Of a DNA stretch of 64,000 nt, positions 25,950 to 36,400 are shown one piece after another (the stretch's first letter is position 1; each line of letters opens with the position of its first letter). Both the position numbers and the translations under genes were made by a program. The notes under the pieces were generated by a model. The model was not told where the DNA came from, did not search any database, and saw nothing but the letters and a program-made list of their open reading frames with translations. The DNA comes from Erysipelotrichales bacterium (GTDB lineage: Bacteria; Bacillota_I; Bacilli_A; Erysipelotrichales; Erysipelotrichaceae), in assembly GCA_910576345.1 (NCBI GenBank), contig CAJTIT010000011.1, positions 25,005 through 89,004 of the forward strand, written 5' to 3'.

Positions 25950-27347
25950 TTAAAATCGAAAATATAGAAATGGTGAAAAGGAACCATCCACAAGATAAGC
26001 GCTCACCATTATCAATAAGCCTGCCAAAACAATCGGCTCTCCATATCGCAACATCGTTTTACCTGTGTTTGACTTCTGTAAAAGTGCTAGGATGTTTTGT
26101 GACCATGTGCCAGATCCAAAAGCGGCGATCAATAAAACGATGGCAAAACTTTTTAAATTGTACAAAGCCAGCGGAGAGAGAAGTGATGTTGTCCCAATGC
26201 CAAATAAACCTAAAACCATCATCGAAAGATCATCCACACTTTGCGCTGAAAAGATTAGAAAACTTATCAAAATCAAAACAAATGTCACAACATGAGAAAT
26301 CATGCGATGTTTTTTCCATATCGTAAAAAGCCACATCTTTTCTAATATCAGTAACAACGCAAAATAAAGACCCCAAATAATAAAATTCCAAGCGGCACCA
26401 TGCCATAAACCGGTGAGAAACCAAACAATATAGATATTAAGCATTTGACGTTTGAATCCTTTACGATTACCACCAAGGGGTATATAAACATAATCTTTGA
26501 ACCATGTGCCAAGTGAAATATGCCATCGTCTCCAAAAATCAGTGATACTGGAAGAGGTCAAAGGATGAGTGAAGTTCTCAGGAAACGAAAAGCCAAATAT
26601 TTTTCCTAAACCTATAGCCATATCACTATATCCACTAAAATCAAAATATAACTGAAACATGAGCGCAAGCGCATACAGCCAATAAAACAATACAGAAGAT
26701 TCATTAGAAGTTTGAAAAGCAGCACAAAGCTCACCAAGCTGATCAGCGATCAAGACTTTCTTTGACATGCCAATGATAAAACGACGAATGCCAAGCGCTG
26801 CCAAATCAAATGAATGCGTACGTTTTGTGATCTGCGCAGAAAGATCGTGATAGCGAACGATGGGTCCAGCAATCAACTGCGGAAACATGACCACATACAA
26901 TGCCAAATCTAAAATATTTTTTTGTGCGCTTTCCCCTCTTTTGACATCGATCGTATAACTCATCATTTGAAACGTATAAAAACTAATACCGATAGGAAGC
27001 ACAATGGATGGTATCGAAAAACCAATACCGCTGATCCGATCTATCGTTTCCATAAAGAAATTCATATATTTATAATAAAGCAGAAATGCAAGTGAGATCA
27101 TAATTGAAATAGCACAAAAAAAGCATTCGCTTTTCTTACCACGATTTCGCTCCATCAATAATGCACAAATATAACATGGCACGATAGAAATCATCATGAC
27201 AAACACATTTCTTGGTTCTCCCCATGCATAAAAGATAAGACTGCCCATTAACAACACAATATTTTTTCCTTGATTCGGTGTTAAAAAATATAGCAATGTA
27301 ATGATAGGAAAGAAATAATATAGAAAAGGAATGCTTGTAAATAACAT
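25950..27347 (-). CDS. MBOAT-family O-acyltransferase (AlgI/DltB-like)
   Basis: This 465-residue integral membrane protein has about eleven hydrophobic segments. The MBOAT hallmark appears as FLTGLWHGAAWNFIIWG near residue 315, with the catalytic His in WHG. FYTFQMMSY and FDFSGYSDMAIGLG are further conserved AlgI-type blocks. It moves acetyl groups across the membrane for transfer by the downstream DHHW protein. It is second in the operon DUF4358, MBOAT, DHHW. Confidence 0.92.
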   Translation of the reverse strand: MLFTSIPFLYYFFPIITLLYFLTPNQGKNIVLLMGSLIFYAWGEPRNVFVMMISIVPCYICALLMERNRGKKSECFFCAISIMISLAFLLYYKYMNFFMETIDRISGIGFSIPSIVLPIGISFYTFQMMSYTIDVKRGESAQKNILDLALYVVMFPQLIAGPIVRYHDLSAQITKRTHSFDLAALGIRRFIIGMSKKVLIADQLGELCAAFQTSNESSVLFYWLYALALMFQLYFDFSGYSDMAIGLGKIFGFSFPENFTHPLTSSSITDFWRRWHISLGTWFKDYVYIPLGGNRKGFKRQMLNIYIVWFLTGLWHGAAWNFIIWGLYFALLLILEKMWLFTIWKKHRMISHVVTFVLILISFLIFSAQSVDDLSMMVLGLFGIGTTSLLSPLALYNLKSFAIVLLIAAFGSGTWSQNILALLQKSNTGKTMLRYGEPIVLAGLLIMVSAYLVDGSFSPFLYFRF

Positions 27348-27373
27348 ATGGTTTACGCTCCTGTAAATAGAAC

Positions 27374-27397
27374 AGCGTGAATTTCTTTATTCACGCT
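27374..27397. repeat. Intercistronic inverted repeat
   Basis: AGCGTGAAT (27374-27382) pairs with ATTCACGCT (27389-27397) between the DUF4358 and MBOAT genes. It lacks a T tract on the minus strand, so it may attenuate or stabilise the transcript rather than end it. Confidence 0.5.
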
Positions 27398-27410
27398 TTA
27401 TAAGGATTTT

Positions 27411-27971
27411 TTATTGTGCAATCGGTTTTTCACTAAGAACAGATGCATTGTTTAGTGTCTGCACATTCTTTTTGAATACTTGTATCAATTCGTCTATGCC
27501 ATATGCGACAATAACATATTGATCATCAACTTGCACAATCAACAAAGTTTCTGGTTGTCCGCACATCCACTGTACGTTGGAAAGCTCATTTATCCAGTCA
27601 TCTGCGAATCGATTCACATCACTTCCATCTTTTAATCGAAATGCGCCTGCGCTAAACGTATTGGCATTCATCATATGCACCATCGTTGCACAGTCTTCGA
27701 TATCATTGAACATTGTTTCGGATATATGAAGCACAGATATCAATTCCTCTTTTTTACTAATGTCAAATTTCCCCGGTGCATCCATAACCGCATGCTCCAT
27801 ATCGCCGCCTGCGATGGAAAAACGCTCTTCTTCGCTATAAGCGTTCGCTGCCTCTTGTAAAACAGTCAGCGCATCCGCATATTTCGATTCTTTTTTGTCG
27901 GTTCCTTTCGAGCAACCAAATAATGTTGTGCTCATTAAAAAAAATGCGATGAGAATTTTATAAAACTTCAT
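27411..27971 (-). CDS. DUF4358 lipoprotein
   Basis: This 186-residue lipoprotein begins MKFYKILIAFF, with a lipobox ending LFGC near residue 20. The body (EELISVLHISETMFNDIEDC, ADDWINELSNVQWMCGQPETLLIVQVDDQYVIVAYG) fits DUF4358, a family often found beside MBOAT/DHHW acylation genes in Firmicutes. Its biochemical role is unknown. The ATG at 27971 has GGAG 8 bases upstream. It is the first gene of the operon, behind a near-consensus promoter. Confidence 0.8.
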   Translation of the reverse strand: MKFYKILIAFFLMSTTLFGCSKGTDKKESKYADALTVLQEAANAYSEEERFSIAGGDMEHAVMDAPGKFDISKKEELISVLHISETMFNDIEDCATMVHMMNANTFSAGAFRLKDGSDVNRFADDWINELSNVQWMCGQPETLLIVQVDDQYVIVAYGIDELIQVFKKNVQTLNNASVLSEKPIAQ

Positions 27972-28016
27972 ATTATTTACTCCTTTATATCTTTCAGTAT
28001 TGTATGTTTCTTCATA

Positions 28017-28053
28017 AATATACACAATATTAAATCTTTTGTCAACGTTTCCA
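28017..28053 (-). promoter_or_regulatory. Promoter of the acylation operon with overlapping cre-like site
   Basis: On the minus strand TTGACA (28040-28045) and TATATT (28017-28022) are 17 bases apart, a near-consensus SigA promoter. TGGAAACGTTGACA (28040-28053) matches the cre consensus TGWNANCGNTNWCA at all but one position and covers the -35, which suggests carbon catabolite repression by CcpA. Confidence 0.6.
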
Positions 28054-28139
28054 ATGAACCCGATTTTCTATCAAACGACGTGATCTTTAACAATCACCTA
28101 TTTAAAAACAAACAAAATGAAAGCACTTGCAGAGAATGA

Positions 28140-28168
28140 TTGAATATCTTTTGGAATTGTGCTAATAT
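28140..28168 (+). promoter_or_regulatory. Probable ldh promoter
   Basis: TTGAAT (28140-28145) and TAATAT (28163-28168) are 17 bases apart, and a TGn extension precedes the -10. The leader to the ATG is about 95 bases. Confidence 0.45.
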
Positions 28169-28270
28169 AGACTTTGAAAGAGTATTCTGGATAATTTTGG
28201 AAAACAGATTGTCCATCTCTTTGTGTAAAACTCTTCAAAAAGGACATACTATGATTAGGAGGTTGACATT

Positions 28271-29230
28271 ATGCAACAAACATTGGAGAAAAGAAAACTC
28301 GTATTGGTTGGAACTGGTTTTGTTGGAATGAGTTTTGCGTACACATTACTGACAACGCCAGGCATCGATGAACTGGTGCTGGTGGACATTGATTATGAGA
28401 AAACAGTTGGTGAAGAAATGGACTTAGCACATGGGCTTCCATATGCGCCAAGTAAAATGAGCATTAAAGCAGGTACATATGCAGATTGTAAAGACGCAGA
28501 TATCGTATTGGTAACAGCTGGCGCTGCACAGAAGCCAAATCAGACACGTTTGGAATTGACGGTCATCAATGCAAAAATCATGAAAAGTATCACGGAACAA
28601 ATCAAAGAAAGTGGTTTTGATGGTATTTTGATCATTGCCAGCAATCCTGTGGATATTATGAGTTATGTCGCTTGGAAAGTGAGCGGATTACCAAAAGAGA
28701 AAGTCATCGGCAGCGGTACATTATTGGATACTGCAAGACTTCGCTATCTGATGAGTGAATATCTGGATATCTCTACCAAAAACATTCATGCATATATTAT
28801 GGGCGAACATGGCGATTCCAGTTTTGTTCCGTGGACCAATTGTTATGTAGGATGTAAGCATTTATTGGAACTGCTCGATGAAAAAGATAAAGATTTAAGC
28901 GATCTTTTGGACATTTATAAACAAGTGCAGCAAGCCGCTTATGAAATCATTGAACGAAAAAAAGCAACCTATTATGGCATCGGACTTTCGTTAAACAGAT
29001 TGGTACAAGCCATTATCAAAGATGAGCATGCGATTCTGACTGTATCCGCATACCAAGACGGACAATACGGACAAAGCGGTCTCTATATTGGCGTACCGGC
29101 CATTGTTACAGCCAATGGTATCAAAGAAATCATATCCCTTCCTTTAAATGAAGTCGATCAAGGTAAATTCGATCAAAGTTGTGAAACATTAAAAGGAATC
29201 ATTGCGGAAAGTATTGATACACTCATCTAA
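28271..29230 (+). CDS. ldh: L-lactate dehydrogenase
   Basis: This 319-residue NAD-dependent enzyme reduces pyruvate to L-lactate and so regenerates NAD+ in fermentation. The Rossmann motif GTGFVGMSFAY begins near residue 14, with Asp near 38 binding NADH ribose. NPVDIMSYV and the substrate Arg region RLRYLMSE follow, and the catalytic His lies in GEHGDSS (about residue 180). AGGAGG lies 7-8 bases before the ATG. It is a single gene with promoter and terminator, divergent from the acylation operon. Confidence 0.96.
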   Translation: MQQTLEKRKLVLVGTGFVGMSFAYTLLTTPGIDELVLVDIDYEKTVGEEMDLAHGLPYAPSKMSIKAGTYADCKDADIVLVTAGAAQKPNQTRLELTVINAKIMKSITEQIKESGFDGILIIASNPVDIMSYVAWKVSGLPKEKVIGSGTLLDTARLRYLMSEYLDISTKNIHAYIMGEHGDSSFVPWTNCYVGCKHLLELLDEKDKDLSDLLDIYKQVQQAAYEIIERKKATYYGIGLSLNRLVQAIIKDEHAILTVSAYQDGQYGQSGLYIGVPAIVTANGIKEIISLPLNEVDQGKFDQSCETLKGIIAESIDTLI

Positions 29231-29234
29231 ATTG

Positions 29235-29256
29235 AAAGCACGTTACGACGTGCTTT
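29235..29256. terminator. ldh terminator
   Basis: AAAGCACGT (29235-29243) pairs with ACGTGCTTT (29248-29256) with a 4-base loop and a T tail. It also lies at the end of the convergent regulator gene. Confidence 0.85.
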
Positions 29257-29267
29257 TTTATGCTTGA

Positions 29268-30782
29268 TTAATGAAAGAATTCCTGATATTCCTTAGGTGT
29301 TACACCAACGATTTTTTTAAACATTTTTGCGAAGTAACTTTGGCTTTGAAATCCAACATCAAACGCAATTTCCTTAACTAAATGGTGTTCTTTTAACATT
29401 CGTTTTGCTTCTTCTATTCTGATTTCGGCAACAACATCTGTAAAGTTTTTTTGAAATGAAGATTTGATCAGCTTACTTACATAGAAAGGTGTTACTTGCA
29501 AATGCTTTGCCAAATCATTCAAAGTAATCGGTTTACGATAATTTTTTCTGATATAGGTCATTGCTTGCTTAGCTAACGTATTCGTTTGTTGGAAACGGTC
29601 TTCTTTTAATGGATGAAAAAGCGCATGCAGTACATAATGGAGGGATATTTCTATGTTTTGATAGGTATCCTCCTCTTTGATATGAAACTGTGGTAATGTA
29701 GATATATCGATATCCAATTTCAACTGTTGTGAAAGTTTATTTACCAGATTTTTTAAAAGTTCTTGTACCATTTGTTTTGTATGTCCCACATGATTCATGG
29801 CGACTTCTTGGCAAAATTCATGAATGATCAATGACATTTTTTCTTCATTTCCTAATTGAAAACATTTCAGTAATTGATTACTATAATATGCGATATCCAA
29901 ACCGGCAAGACTTGTCAAATGATCGTTTATTGGAAAAACAAGCTCTTCTTTTTCTTCATACAATCGTGCATTTCGCATTGCCAATACATAGGAATCACTG
30001 AAATTTTTAATTTCATTTTGAATAGATCCTAATCCGATTGCATATTTTTTTAGATTGCTTAATTCTATTGTATTTTGTATGACAATCATATCTTGATCAG
30101 AGAATACTTGGTTATGTAAAATATAGAAAACATGCATTTTTTTTACATATTGATACAAACACCGATATCCCATATCACATAGATCTTCTTTCAATGTTTG
30201 CATTTGATCTTTTGTTTCCATCGGTGCTTCGATCATAAAGCATACTGCCGATTTCGCTATATAATTCATCTGTTTCAAATGCATTTGTATTTCCAATTCT
30301 GTATTTCTCATTAGAATGGCATTCAGACATTCTTGTTCCAGTATAGGTTGTACTTGCGCGTACTTTTGAACCAAAGCACTTGCACTTGCTTCTTTGTTTT
30401 GTTGCATCTTGATATCGGAAATGGTATGAGAAACACTCTCGATAATCATATTTGGATTGGAGGGTTTTAAAACATAATCTTCCACACCCAATCGAATGGC
30501 TTCCTTTGCATAATCAAAGTAATCATAAGATGTAAGAATGATATATTTGCTCTGTTGATGGAATTGTTTCATATGCTCAATAGCTTCCAAACCATTCATC
30601 ATAGGCATATTAATATCCATAAGTACAAGATGCGGTAACACTTGTTCATATATATCCAAAGCTTCTCTGCCGTTTTTGGCTGTATATACTTCAACAATGT
30701 TTTGAAAATGTTCTTTCAAAAGATTCTTCAAAAATTCTCTTTCTATTTCTTCATCTTCGGCAATCAATACTTTACATAACAT
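29268..30782 (-). CDS. YesN-like AraC-type response regulator
   Basis: This 504-residue regulator has a receiver domain (EDEE near residue 9, phospho-Asp in LVLMDINMPMMNG near 56, KPS near 106), a long middle region and a C-terminal AraC double helix-turn-helix (about 405-504, with DLAKHLQVTPFYVSKLIK and EIAFDVGFQSQSYFAKMFKK). YesN-type regulators control carbohydrate uptake and surface glycosidase genes. It follows the kinase by 3 bases and is last in a three-gene operon. AAGGTGGT precedes the start. Confidence 0.92.
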   Translation of the reverse strand: MLCKVLIAEDEEIEREFLKNLLKEHFQNIVEVYTAKNGREALDIYEQVLPHLVLMDINMPMMNGLEAIEHMKQFHQQSKYIILTSYDYFDYAKEAIRLGVEDYVLKPSNPNMIIESVSHTISDIKMQQNKEASASALVQKYAQVQPILEQECLNAILMRNTELEIQMHLKQMNYIAKSAVCFMIEAPMETKDQMQTLKEDLCDMGYRCLYQYVKKMHVFYILHNQVFSDQDMIVIQNTIELSNLKKYAIGLGSIQNEIKNFSDSYVLAMRNARLYEEKEELVFPINDHLTSLAGLDIAYYSNQLLKCFQLGNEEKMSLIIHEFCQEVAMNHVGHTKQMVQELLKNLVNKLSQQLKLDIDISTLPQFHIKEEDTYQNIEISLHYVLHALFHPLKEDRFQQTNTLAKQAMTYIRKNYRKPITLNDLAKHLQVTPFYVSKLIKSSFQKNFTDVVAEIRIEEAKRMLKEHHLVKEIAFDVGFQSQSYFAKMFKKIVGVTPKEYQEFFH

Positions 30783-30785
30783 AAG

Positions 30786-32240
30786 CTACACCACCTTAAT
30801 TTTAATCGTGAAGGAGAAACCGCAATCCACTGCGCTGTCCACACTGATATCCACTTGATCCTGATAGAACATTTCCAAACGCTTTGTAACGTTATATAAT
30901 CCCAAATGTTCACCGCTTGCATCATGAAACCCATTCAGCAGCATATGTTCACATTTTTCTGAATCCATGCCTTTTCCATTGTCGCTGATTTGAATATAAA
31001 CATACGGTTCATCATAGCGAAGCGATATAATGACTTCCCCATCACTTTCACAATCTCGTAGACCGTGTTCCAGTGAATTTTCTACAAGCGGCTGTAGAAT
31101 CATTCCGGGAATTGTGATATTAGGCAAGTTGTCAGATATGAAAAATTCAAATTTGACACGATCTCCCAAACGCTTTTCTTGAATGGAAACATAATTCTGT
31201 ACTGCTTGTATTTCACTTTTTAAATCGCTCATTTTATTCTGCTTTTCTAGACCGTATCGCAATAAAATGCTGATTTGCTCAATCATTTCGCTGCACTTCG
31301 TTGCATTTTCCGCTAATGCCAGTTTATATGTCATATTCAATGTGTTGAACAAGAAATGTGGATTGATTTGATTTTGGAGCATTTTTAATTCACTTTGTAT
31401 CAATAACTCATCTTTCTTTAAGTTTTCATTTTCTGTTTCCAACAATTTCTTTTCCAATTCTGCGTGCTCTTTTGTCATTTCAAATTCTTTTTGAATATTT
31501 ACCGCCATTTCTTCCAATGCCTCGCATAATTCATGCATTTCTATATTCATATTGGAAATCTTCGTCAAATCATAAGAACCCTGTTTGATCAACGCAATGT
31601 TTTTCAATATGGACGTTAATGGCTCAGTAATACCTTTCGCAGTCATCATCGTATAGTATACAAGCCATACAATCAATATGATTCCAAAACCAAATGAAAA
31701 AAGAATTGTGTATAATTTCAACTGTCGGAATTCTGCGATTTGTACTTCCATATTGTCTGTCATATTTTCATAAAACGTACTGGATGTTTTTTTTATCAAA
31801 TCAAACTGATCTAATAGTTTGGTATATTCATCTCCATAACTAGGTAGATTTTGATCAAATACGTCCTTTGTGATTTGTACTTGTTCCTTGTAAGAATCCA
31901 GCATATTGGAAAGTAATTTTGTTTTCCATCCTTCTTCCATGTTAGATTCATTCAATCCTTTCAGATGTCGTTCCGTATTACGAATCTCCTGTTCATAAGA
32001 TGCATAGGAGGCAGCAGCATCTGTATATAGATAGTCTTTCAAATAATCAGTGGCATTATCCAATGATTCGTAAAATCCATTCACATGACGATATTGATTG
32101 AATGCATTTTCATATTCATCAATCGTATAAAAATTCAAGATTATATAGAATACAAGAGCCAAAAACACTGCGCTTATCACAATAATATTATATTGTAAAA
32201 TCTGTGTGCGAAAACTCACATTATTTGTTGCTTTTTTCAT
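30786..32240 (-). CDS. YesM-like sensor histidine kinase
   Basis: This 484-residue membrane kinase has segments at about residues 20-42 and 175-197, an extracytoplasmic sensor of about 130 residues between them and a HAMP domain. The His_kinase core has the acceptor His in QNQINPHFLFNTLN, and the ATPase domain has LVENSLEHGL and ISDNGKGM. The ATG at 32240 lies inside the upstream lipoprotein gene (20-base overlap) with GAGGAA as ribosome site, so the two are translationally coupled. It probably receives its signal from the binding lipoprotein and phosphorylates the YesN-like regulator. Confidence 0.92.
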   Translation of the reverse strand: MKKATNNVSFRTQILQYNIIVISAVFLALVFYIILNFYTIDEYENAFNQYRHVNGFYESLDNATDYLKDYLYTDAAASYASYEQEIRNTERHLKGLNESNMEEGWKTKLLSNMLDSYKEQVQITKDVFDQNLPSYGDEYTKLLDQFDLIKKTSSTFYENMTDNMEVQIAEFRQLKLYTILFSFGFGIILIVWLVYYTMMTAKGITEPLTSILKNIALIKQGSYDLTKISNMNIEMHELCEALEEMAVNIQKEFEMTKEHAELEKKLLETENENLKKDELLIQSELKMLQNQINPHFLFNTLNMTYKLALAENATKCSEMIEQISILLRYGLEKQNKMSDLKSEIQAVQNYVSIQEKRLGDRVKFEFFISDNLPNITIPGMILQPLVENSLEHGLRDCESDGEVIISLRYDEPYVYIQISDNGKGMDSEKCEHMLLNGFHDASGEHLGLYNVTKRLEMFYQDQVDISVDSAVDCGFSFTIKIKVV

Positions 32241-33165
32241 TGAGATATTCCTCTGCATTTTCAGGCGTCACCATTTGAATATGGGCGGGAATGATTCCTT
32301 TCTTTTGATTTTGACTCTTGGATGCATAATCTTTATAAAACATGACAGTATCAAAACCATAACTGTAGAATGAAGTCGCAACCGTTCCATCAATTTTGTT
32401 TTCCAGAAGCAACTGCATCGTATCATCCATATCATCTACTCCATAGATCAACATTTGATCTCTCACATCCATATTTGCGGCGATCTCATAACAAGCAATT
32501 ACAGATTCACCGGCAAAATTTAATGCGATATTGATGTTAGGATGTTCTGTAAAAATGGATGTCCATTCACGTTTGGCACGTACCTGATCTGATTTTGAGG
32601 ATGTAACGGAAACAATTTCAAATCCGCCATCATGGTTTTGAAATACTTCTTCCAGTTGATTGATCTGGTCTTGTGCAATCTGAAAGCTTTCTTCAGCGAC
32701 TTGTATGGCAATATATAATTTTTCATCTTTGCCAACTTTTTGTTCAATATCTTGTAAAAATAATTCTGCTTGATTATGAAAATCTTTCCCGAAATATGCG
32801 GTTCGTTTGCTATTTGGCATATCGCTGTCCACAAGTATAACGGGAATTTGTTTTTCTTGCGCTTCTTTGATTAAATTCTCATCTATCACTCCTTGGGTAA
32901 TAATCGCATCTGCCTTTTGCAAAATGCCTGTTTGAATTGTATCGTTCATTTCATCAATATCAATTGTTTTTGGTCCAATCCAAGCGCACTGATAATTTTC
33001 TTGTTCACAAGCTGCAAAAAATCCTTTTTTTGCTTCAAGCCATACAGGATGCTCTTCTAATGGTGTCGCAAACAATAGATAAGTAACATCTATATTATTT
33101 GACGGTTTCGTTTTCGCACAACCTATAAGCAATACGATGCACAATATCCCTATTATCTTCTTCAT
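32221..33165 (-). CDS. Sugar-binding-type lipoprotein of a three-component system
   Basis: This 314-residue lipoprotein (signal peptide with lipobox LLIGC, Cys near residue 16) has a periplasmic-binding-protein fold of the Peripla_BP_4/RbsB type: EEHPVWLEAKKGFFAACEQ, DAIITQGVIDENLI, VILVDSDMPNSKRTAYFGKD, YGVDDMDDTMQLLLENKIDGTVATS. No ABC permease or ATPase is next to it. It overlaps a YesM-like kinase gene, the layout of three-component systems such as XylFII-LytS-YesN, in which the lipoprotein senses a sugar and signals to the kinase. The ligand is unknown. AAGGAG precedes the ATG at 33165. Confidence 0.85.
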   Translation of the reverse strand: MKKIIGILCIVLLIGCAKTKPSNNIDVTYLLFATPLEEHPVWLEAKKGFFAACEQENYQCAWIGPKTIDIDEMNDTIQTGILQKADAIITQGVIDENLIKEAQEKQIPVILVDSDMPNSKRTAYFGKDFHNQAELFLQDIEQKVGKDEKLYIAIQVAEESFQIAQDQINQLEEVFQNHDGGFEIVSVTSSKSDQVRAKREWTSIFTEHPNINIALNFAGESVIACYEIAANMDVRDQMLIYGVDDMDDTMQLLLENKIDGTVATSFYSYGFDTVMFYKDYASKSQNQKKGIIPAHIQMVTPENAEEYLNEKSNK

Positions 33166-33432
33166 CCCAGTCAACTCCTTGTACTTGCCTTGTTCACATG
33201 AACAATCCATACATTATTTTGTATTCCAATCTATAAACTTTACCTTCATAGACTTACAGAAACAATCTGAATTTTTTTGTTTTTCTTATTATTTATGTTT
33301 CTTTCATTTCCTTGAATGTATGGTTTTCTACACATATTTATATCCATCTACATGTGGTATTATACACTAGATTGAAAATGATTGATATAGTTTCAATTTA
33401 TTTTTTCAGCCTTTTAAAGTACGGACACTACA
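33166..33432 (-). promoter_or_regulatory. Upstream region of the three-component operon
   Basis: TATAAT on the minus strand at 33359-33364 is a likely -10; the -35 is poor. The leader to the ATG would be about 185 AT-rich bases. I see no riboswitch-like structure in it. Confidence 0.4.
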
Positions 33433-33483
33433 AAAAAGGCAGTGTCTGCTCATTGTGAACATACTGCCTTTTTAAGGAATGAC
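33433..33483. terminator. Terminator of the GH20 gene
   Basis: AAAAAGGCAGT (33433-33443) pairs with ACTGCCTTTTT (33473-33483): 11 perfect base pairs, directly after the GH20 stop codon on the minus strand. Confidence 0.85.
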
Positions 33484-33491
33484 AGATTTAT

Positions 33492-36400
33492 TTAATCTAA
33501 AACGTCTTCCATTTTCTTTGTGAATAGCAACATCATACCACCAACAAGTATAATTGCGAAACATCCGCTTGTAATTGGTTCCGTACCGGTGTTGGTAATA
33601 GGGCTGCCACCTGTTTTATCAGATACAATCGCATAATAAGAATTGTGATTTGTACTGAAAATGATATAACCATCTCTTACGGTTGATTTAATTTCTGTAA
33701 CCTTGCCATCATCCGTGATATACAAAATTTTCAATGCTTTGTCTTGGAGTTCTTTGTCCAGCTTAATTTTCACTTGGAAAGTACCATCATGCTGATAGAC
33801 CACACCATTTTTCACCATATAGATATCATATACTTTTTCAAAATTGTATTTCTTAACGATGCTTTTATCTTTGATAAGATCGATAAGTTCACGAATCGGT
33901 TTCGATTCTAATACATCTACGATCAGATCTATACCAAGTGGGAATTTTCCAATGACAGATACGCCTGAATCTTTATGTTCCAAGGAATAGATGAATTCAT
34001 TATTTGGCTTATCCGGATCAGTTGGTTTATCTGGATCTACCGGTTTGCTTGGATCATCTACTTTTGCCAAGCCATCGTTCGCACTTGCCAATGCATGATA
34101 AGCATCATCTATGAGAGACTGCGTTGCTTTGGCATTTGCCAAAACTTGATTTGCGTTTGATAATGCTTCTGCAAACACGCTCCATGATGCAGCCGTATAA
34201 TCACTTTGTTTTTTATTGGCAACACTGTTTACCAGTTTTTGAAGTTCACTCTTATCACCAATTTGATTTACTGTTAACTGATGCATTGCATCACTTAATC
34301 GATTAACTGAAGCATCTACTTCTTCCTGTGTAGCTTTGTCATTTGCCAAAATTGTTTTAGCTTCTGCCAATGCATCTTTGAATTCTTTGATTGCATTTTC
34401 TGAAACGACATTTGCCAAATCATCTTCCGTTATCGCATCTGCACGTTCAATAGCAGACTCCAAAGATAATTTATTGGCAGGTTTTGGTTTCTCTTTCAGC
34501 ACCAAACGTCCAATTTTTTCATATAGATCTCGTTTTGCGATTTCTACATCATTCGCATCGGAATCCGGATTAGACGCAATATTTTTTGCAGATGCGACAG
34601 CTTCTGCTAAAGCCGCCAATGATTCATCACTGTATTGATCACATAAAAGCTTTTCTTCTGCGGATGTGATTATAGCATTTAAGCCGTCAAGATCCGGTAT
34701 AACATCACCCTTCATCAAGCGAATTTCAGCTGCAGAGGCATTGTTGTTTTTCGCTGCAACAGCTACTAATTTTACATATTTGGTTGTTACTTTATTAAAT
34801 GTAGCAATTTTATTGCCATCTGTCATTTCCCAATTACCATCTGCAACTGTTGTCCAATTAGTACCGTCATCGCTGATTTCAATACGATATTGGGAAATGG
34901 TTCCGTTACCTGCTCCTGAGCGTGGTGTATACACCAAACCTTCGATAGCTGTCGGCACATCCAATTCAAACATAATCCAATGTGGTAAATGTGCTGCATC
35001 TGTATAAGACCATTTTGAATGCCACATGGTCGTAGGATCACCATCCAAAACTTTATCAGGTGCAGACGAATTATCTTGATGAGAAGATGCAGAAGCAGTC
35101 ATTTTAGTAGTTTCTACATAATTAGGATTTACATATTCAACAAGTGTCAATTCCTGTAATGCCTGTGCCAATGCTTTTTCATAGCCATCTACAGTATCCT
35201 GCATAGAAATTGGTAAATCTTTTTGAATACTTGCTATTACCAAATTCAAATTATCAACACTTTCTTGTGTAAATGGAGTCAAATCTTCCGGAACAATATC
35301 CAAATAATGATCTACTCGACTATAATCCGCTTTTTCATAATCGATTGCTTTTAGCAATTCATTGATTTGATCCGTATATGTTTTTACTTCTGCTGCTGTA
35401 GGCGCATACTTTTTCAGTACTTCTTTTGCTTCAGCGATCACGTTCTTTAACTCTTCATTTTCATGCTCTGCCAATACTTTGTTCGCTGAAATGATGGCAT
35501 GATCCAAAGTCATGGTAGAATTGAATGTAGCATTTTTACCAATGCGTACATCATCCACATATCCGATAAAGGAATTTGTCGTGCTTCCAATACGTGCAAA
35601 TGGGAACATTGTTGTCGCCAACAAAGGACGTCCTTCTACTTGTTCGCCATCGCCTAAAGTATCCACTAACGTTCCGTTGACATATAGTTTTGCCACATTA
35701 CGCTCATTTTTGAATTCCAATTCTACCCATTCATTCACAGGTAATGTATAAGAGAAAGAGTAATCTCTGTTTTCTCTTGTGAATCCAACTTTTCCGGTAC
35801 CTTTTTGTACCGCTTTTATTGTACCATATGCACTTTCAAACAGTACTTGTTCCTCTGTGCTTTCGGATGTGCGTTTTACTTTTACACGCAAATCATTTTG
35901 TAAACCGATTGTTGTATATTTTGTGTTAACGTAGCTTTCGCCACCTTTTAACTCCAATGCGTTTTTACCATCAACTGAAGTTATAGCTGCATTCTTACCG
36001 GCTGTTAAATCTTTTGCATTGGATGTCGCATCGCTCATCGTATCCATTGGATAGTTAGCAATCGCATCTTCTTTACTATCAACATCATAGCCGAAGTTTG
36101 TATTTGGCGCATCTCCCAACAGGTTGCTTGCTTCTTCTGCCTGTGCCTGTGTCATGTTTCCTTTCCCCCATAATTTAGCGCCGAATAAAGAAGTTGAAGT
36201 TTTAATGCGGTCATAGATGTCATATTCAGAAACACCATTTTCCAGATAATCAGTCATGTCATTCCATACTGCGAATGCACCACCGAGCATTTGCTCGTCA
36301 CCGGCCGGTACATAATTTCCTCCTATTCTATTAATAGGATCATTATACACTGTGCTATTGTTCAAATAATCATAATAGTAACCTGCATTCGGAACGATGT

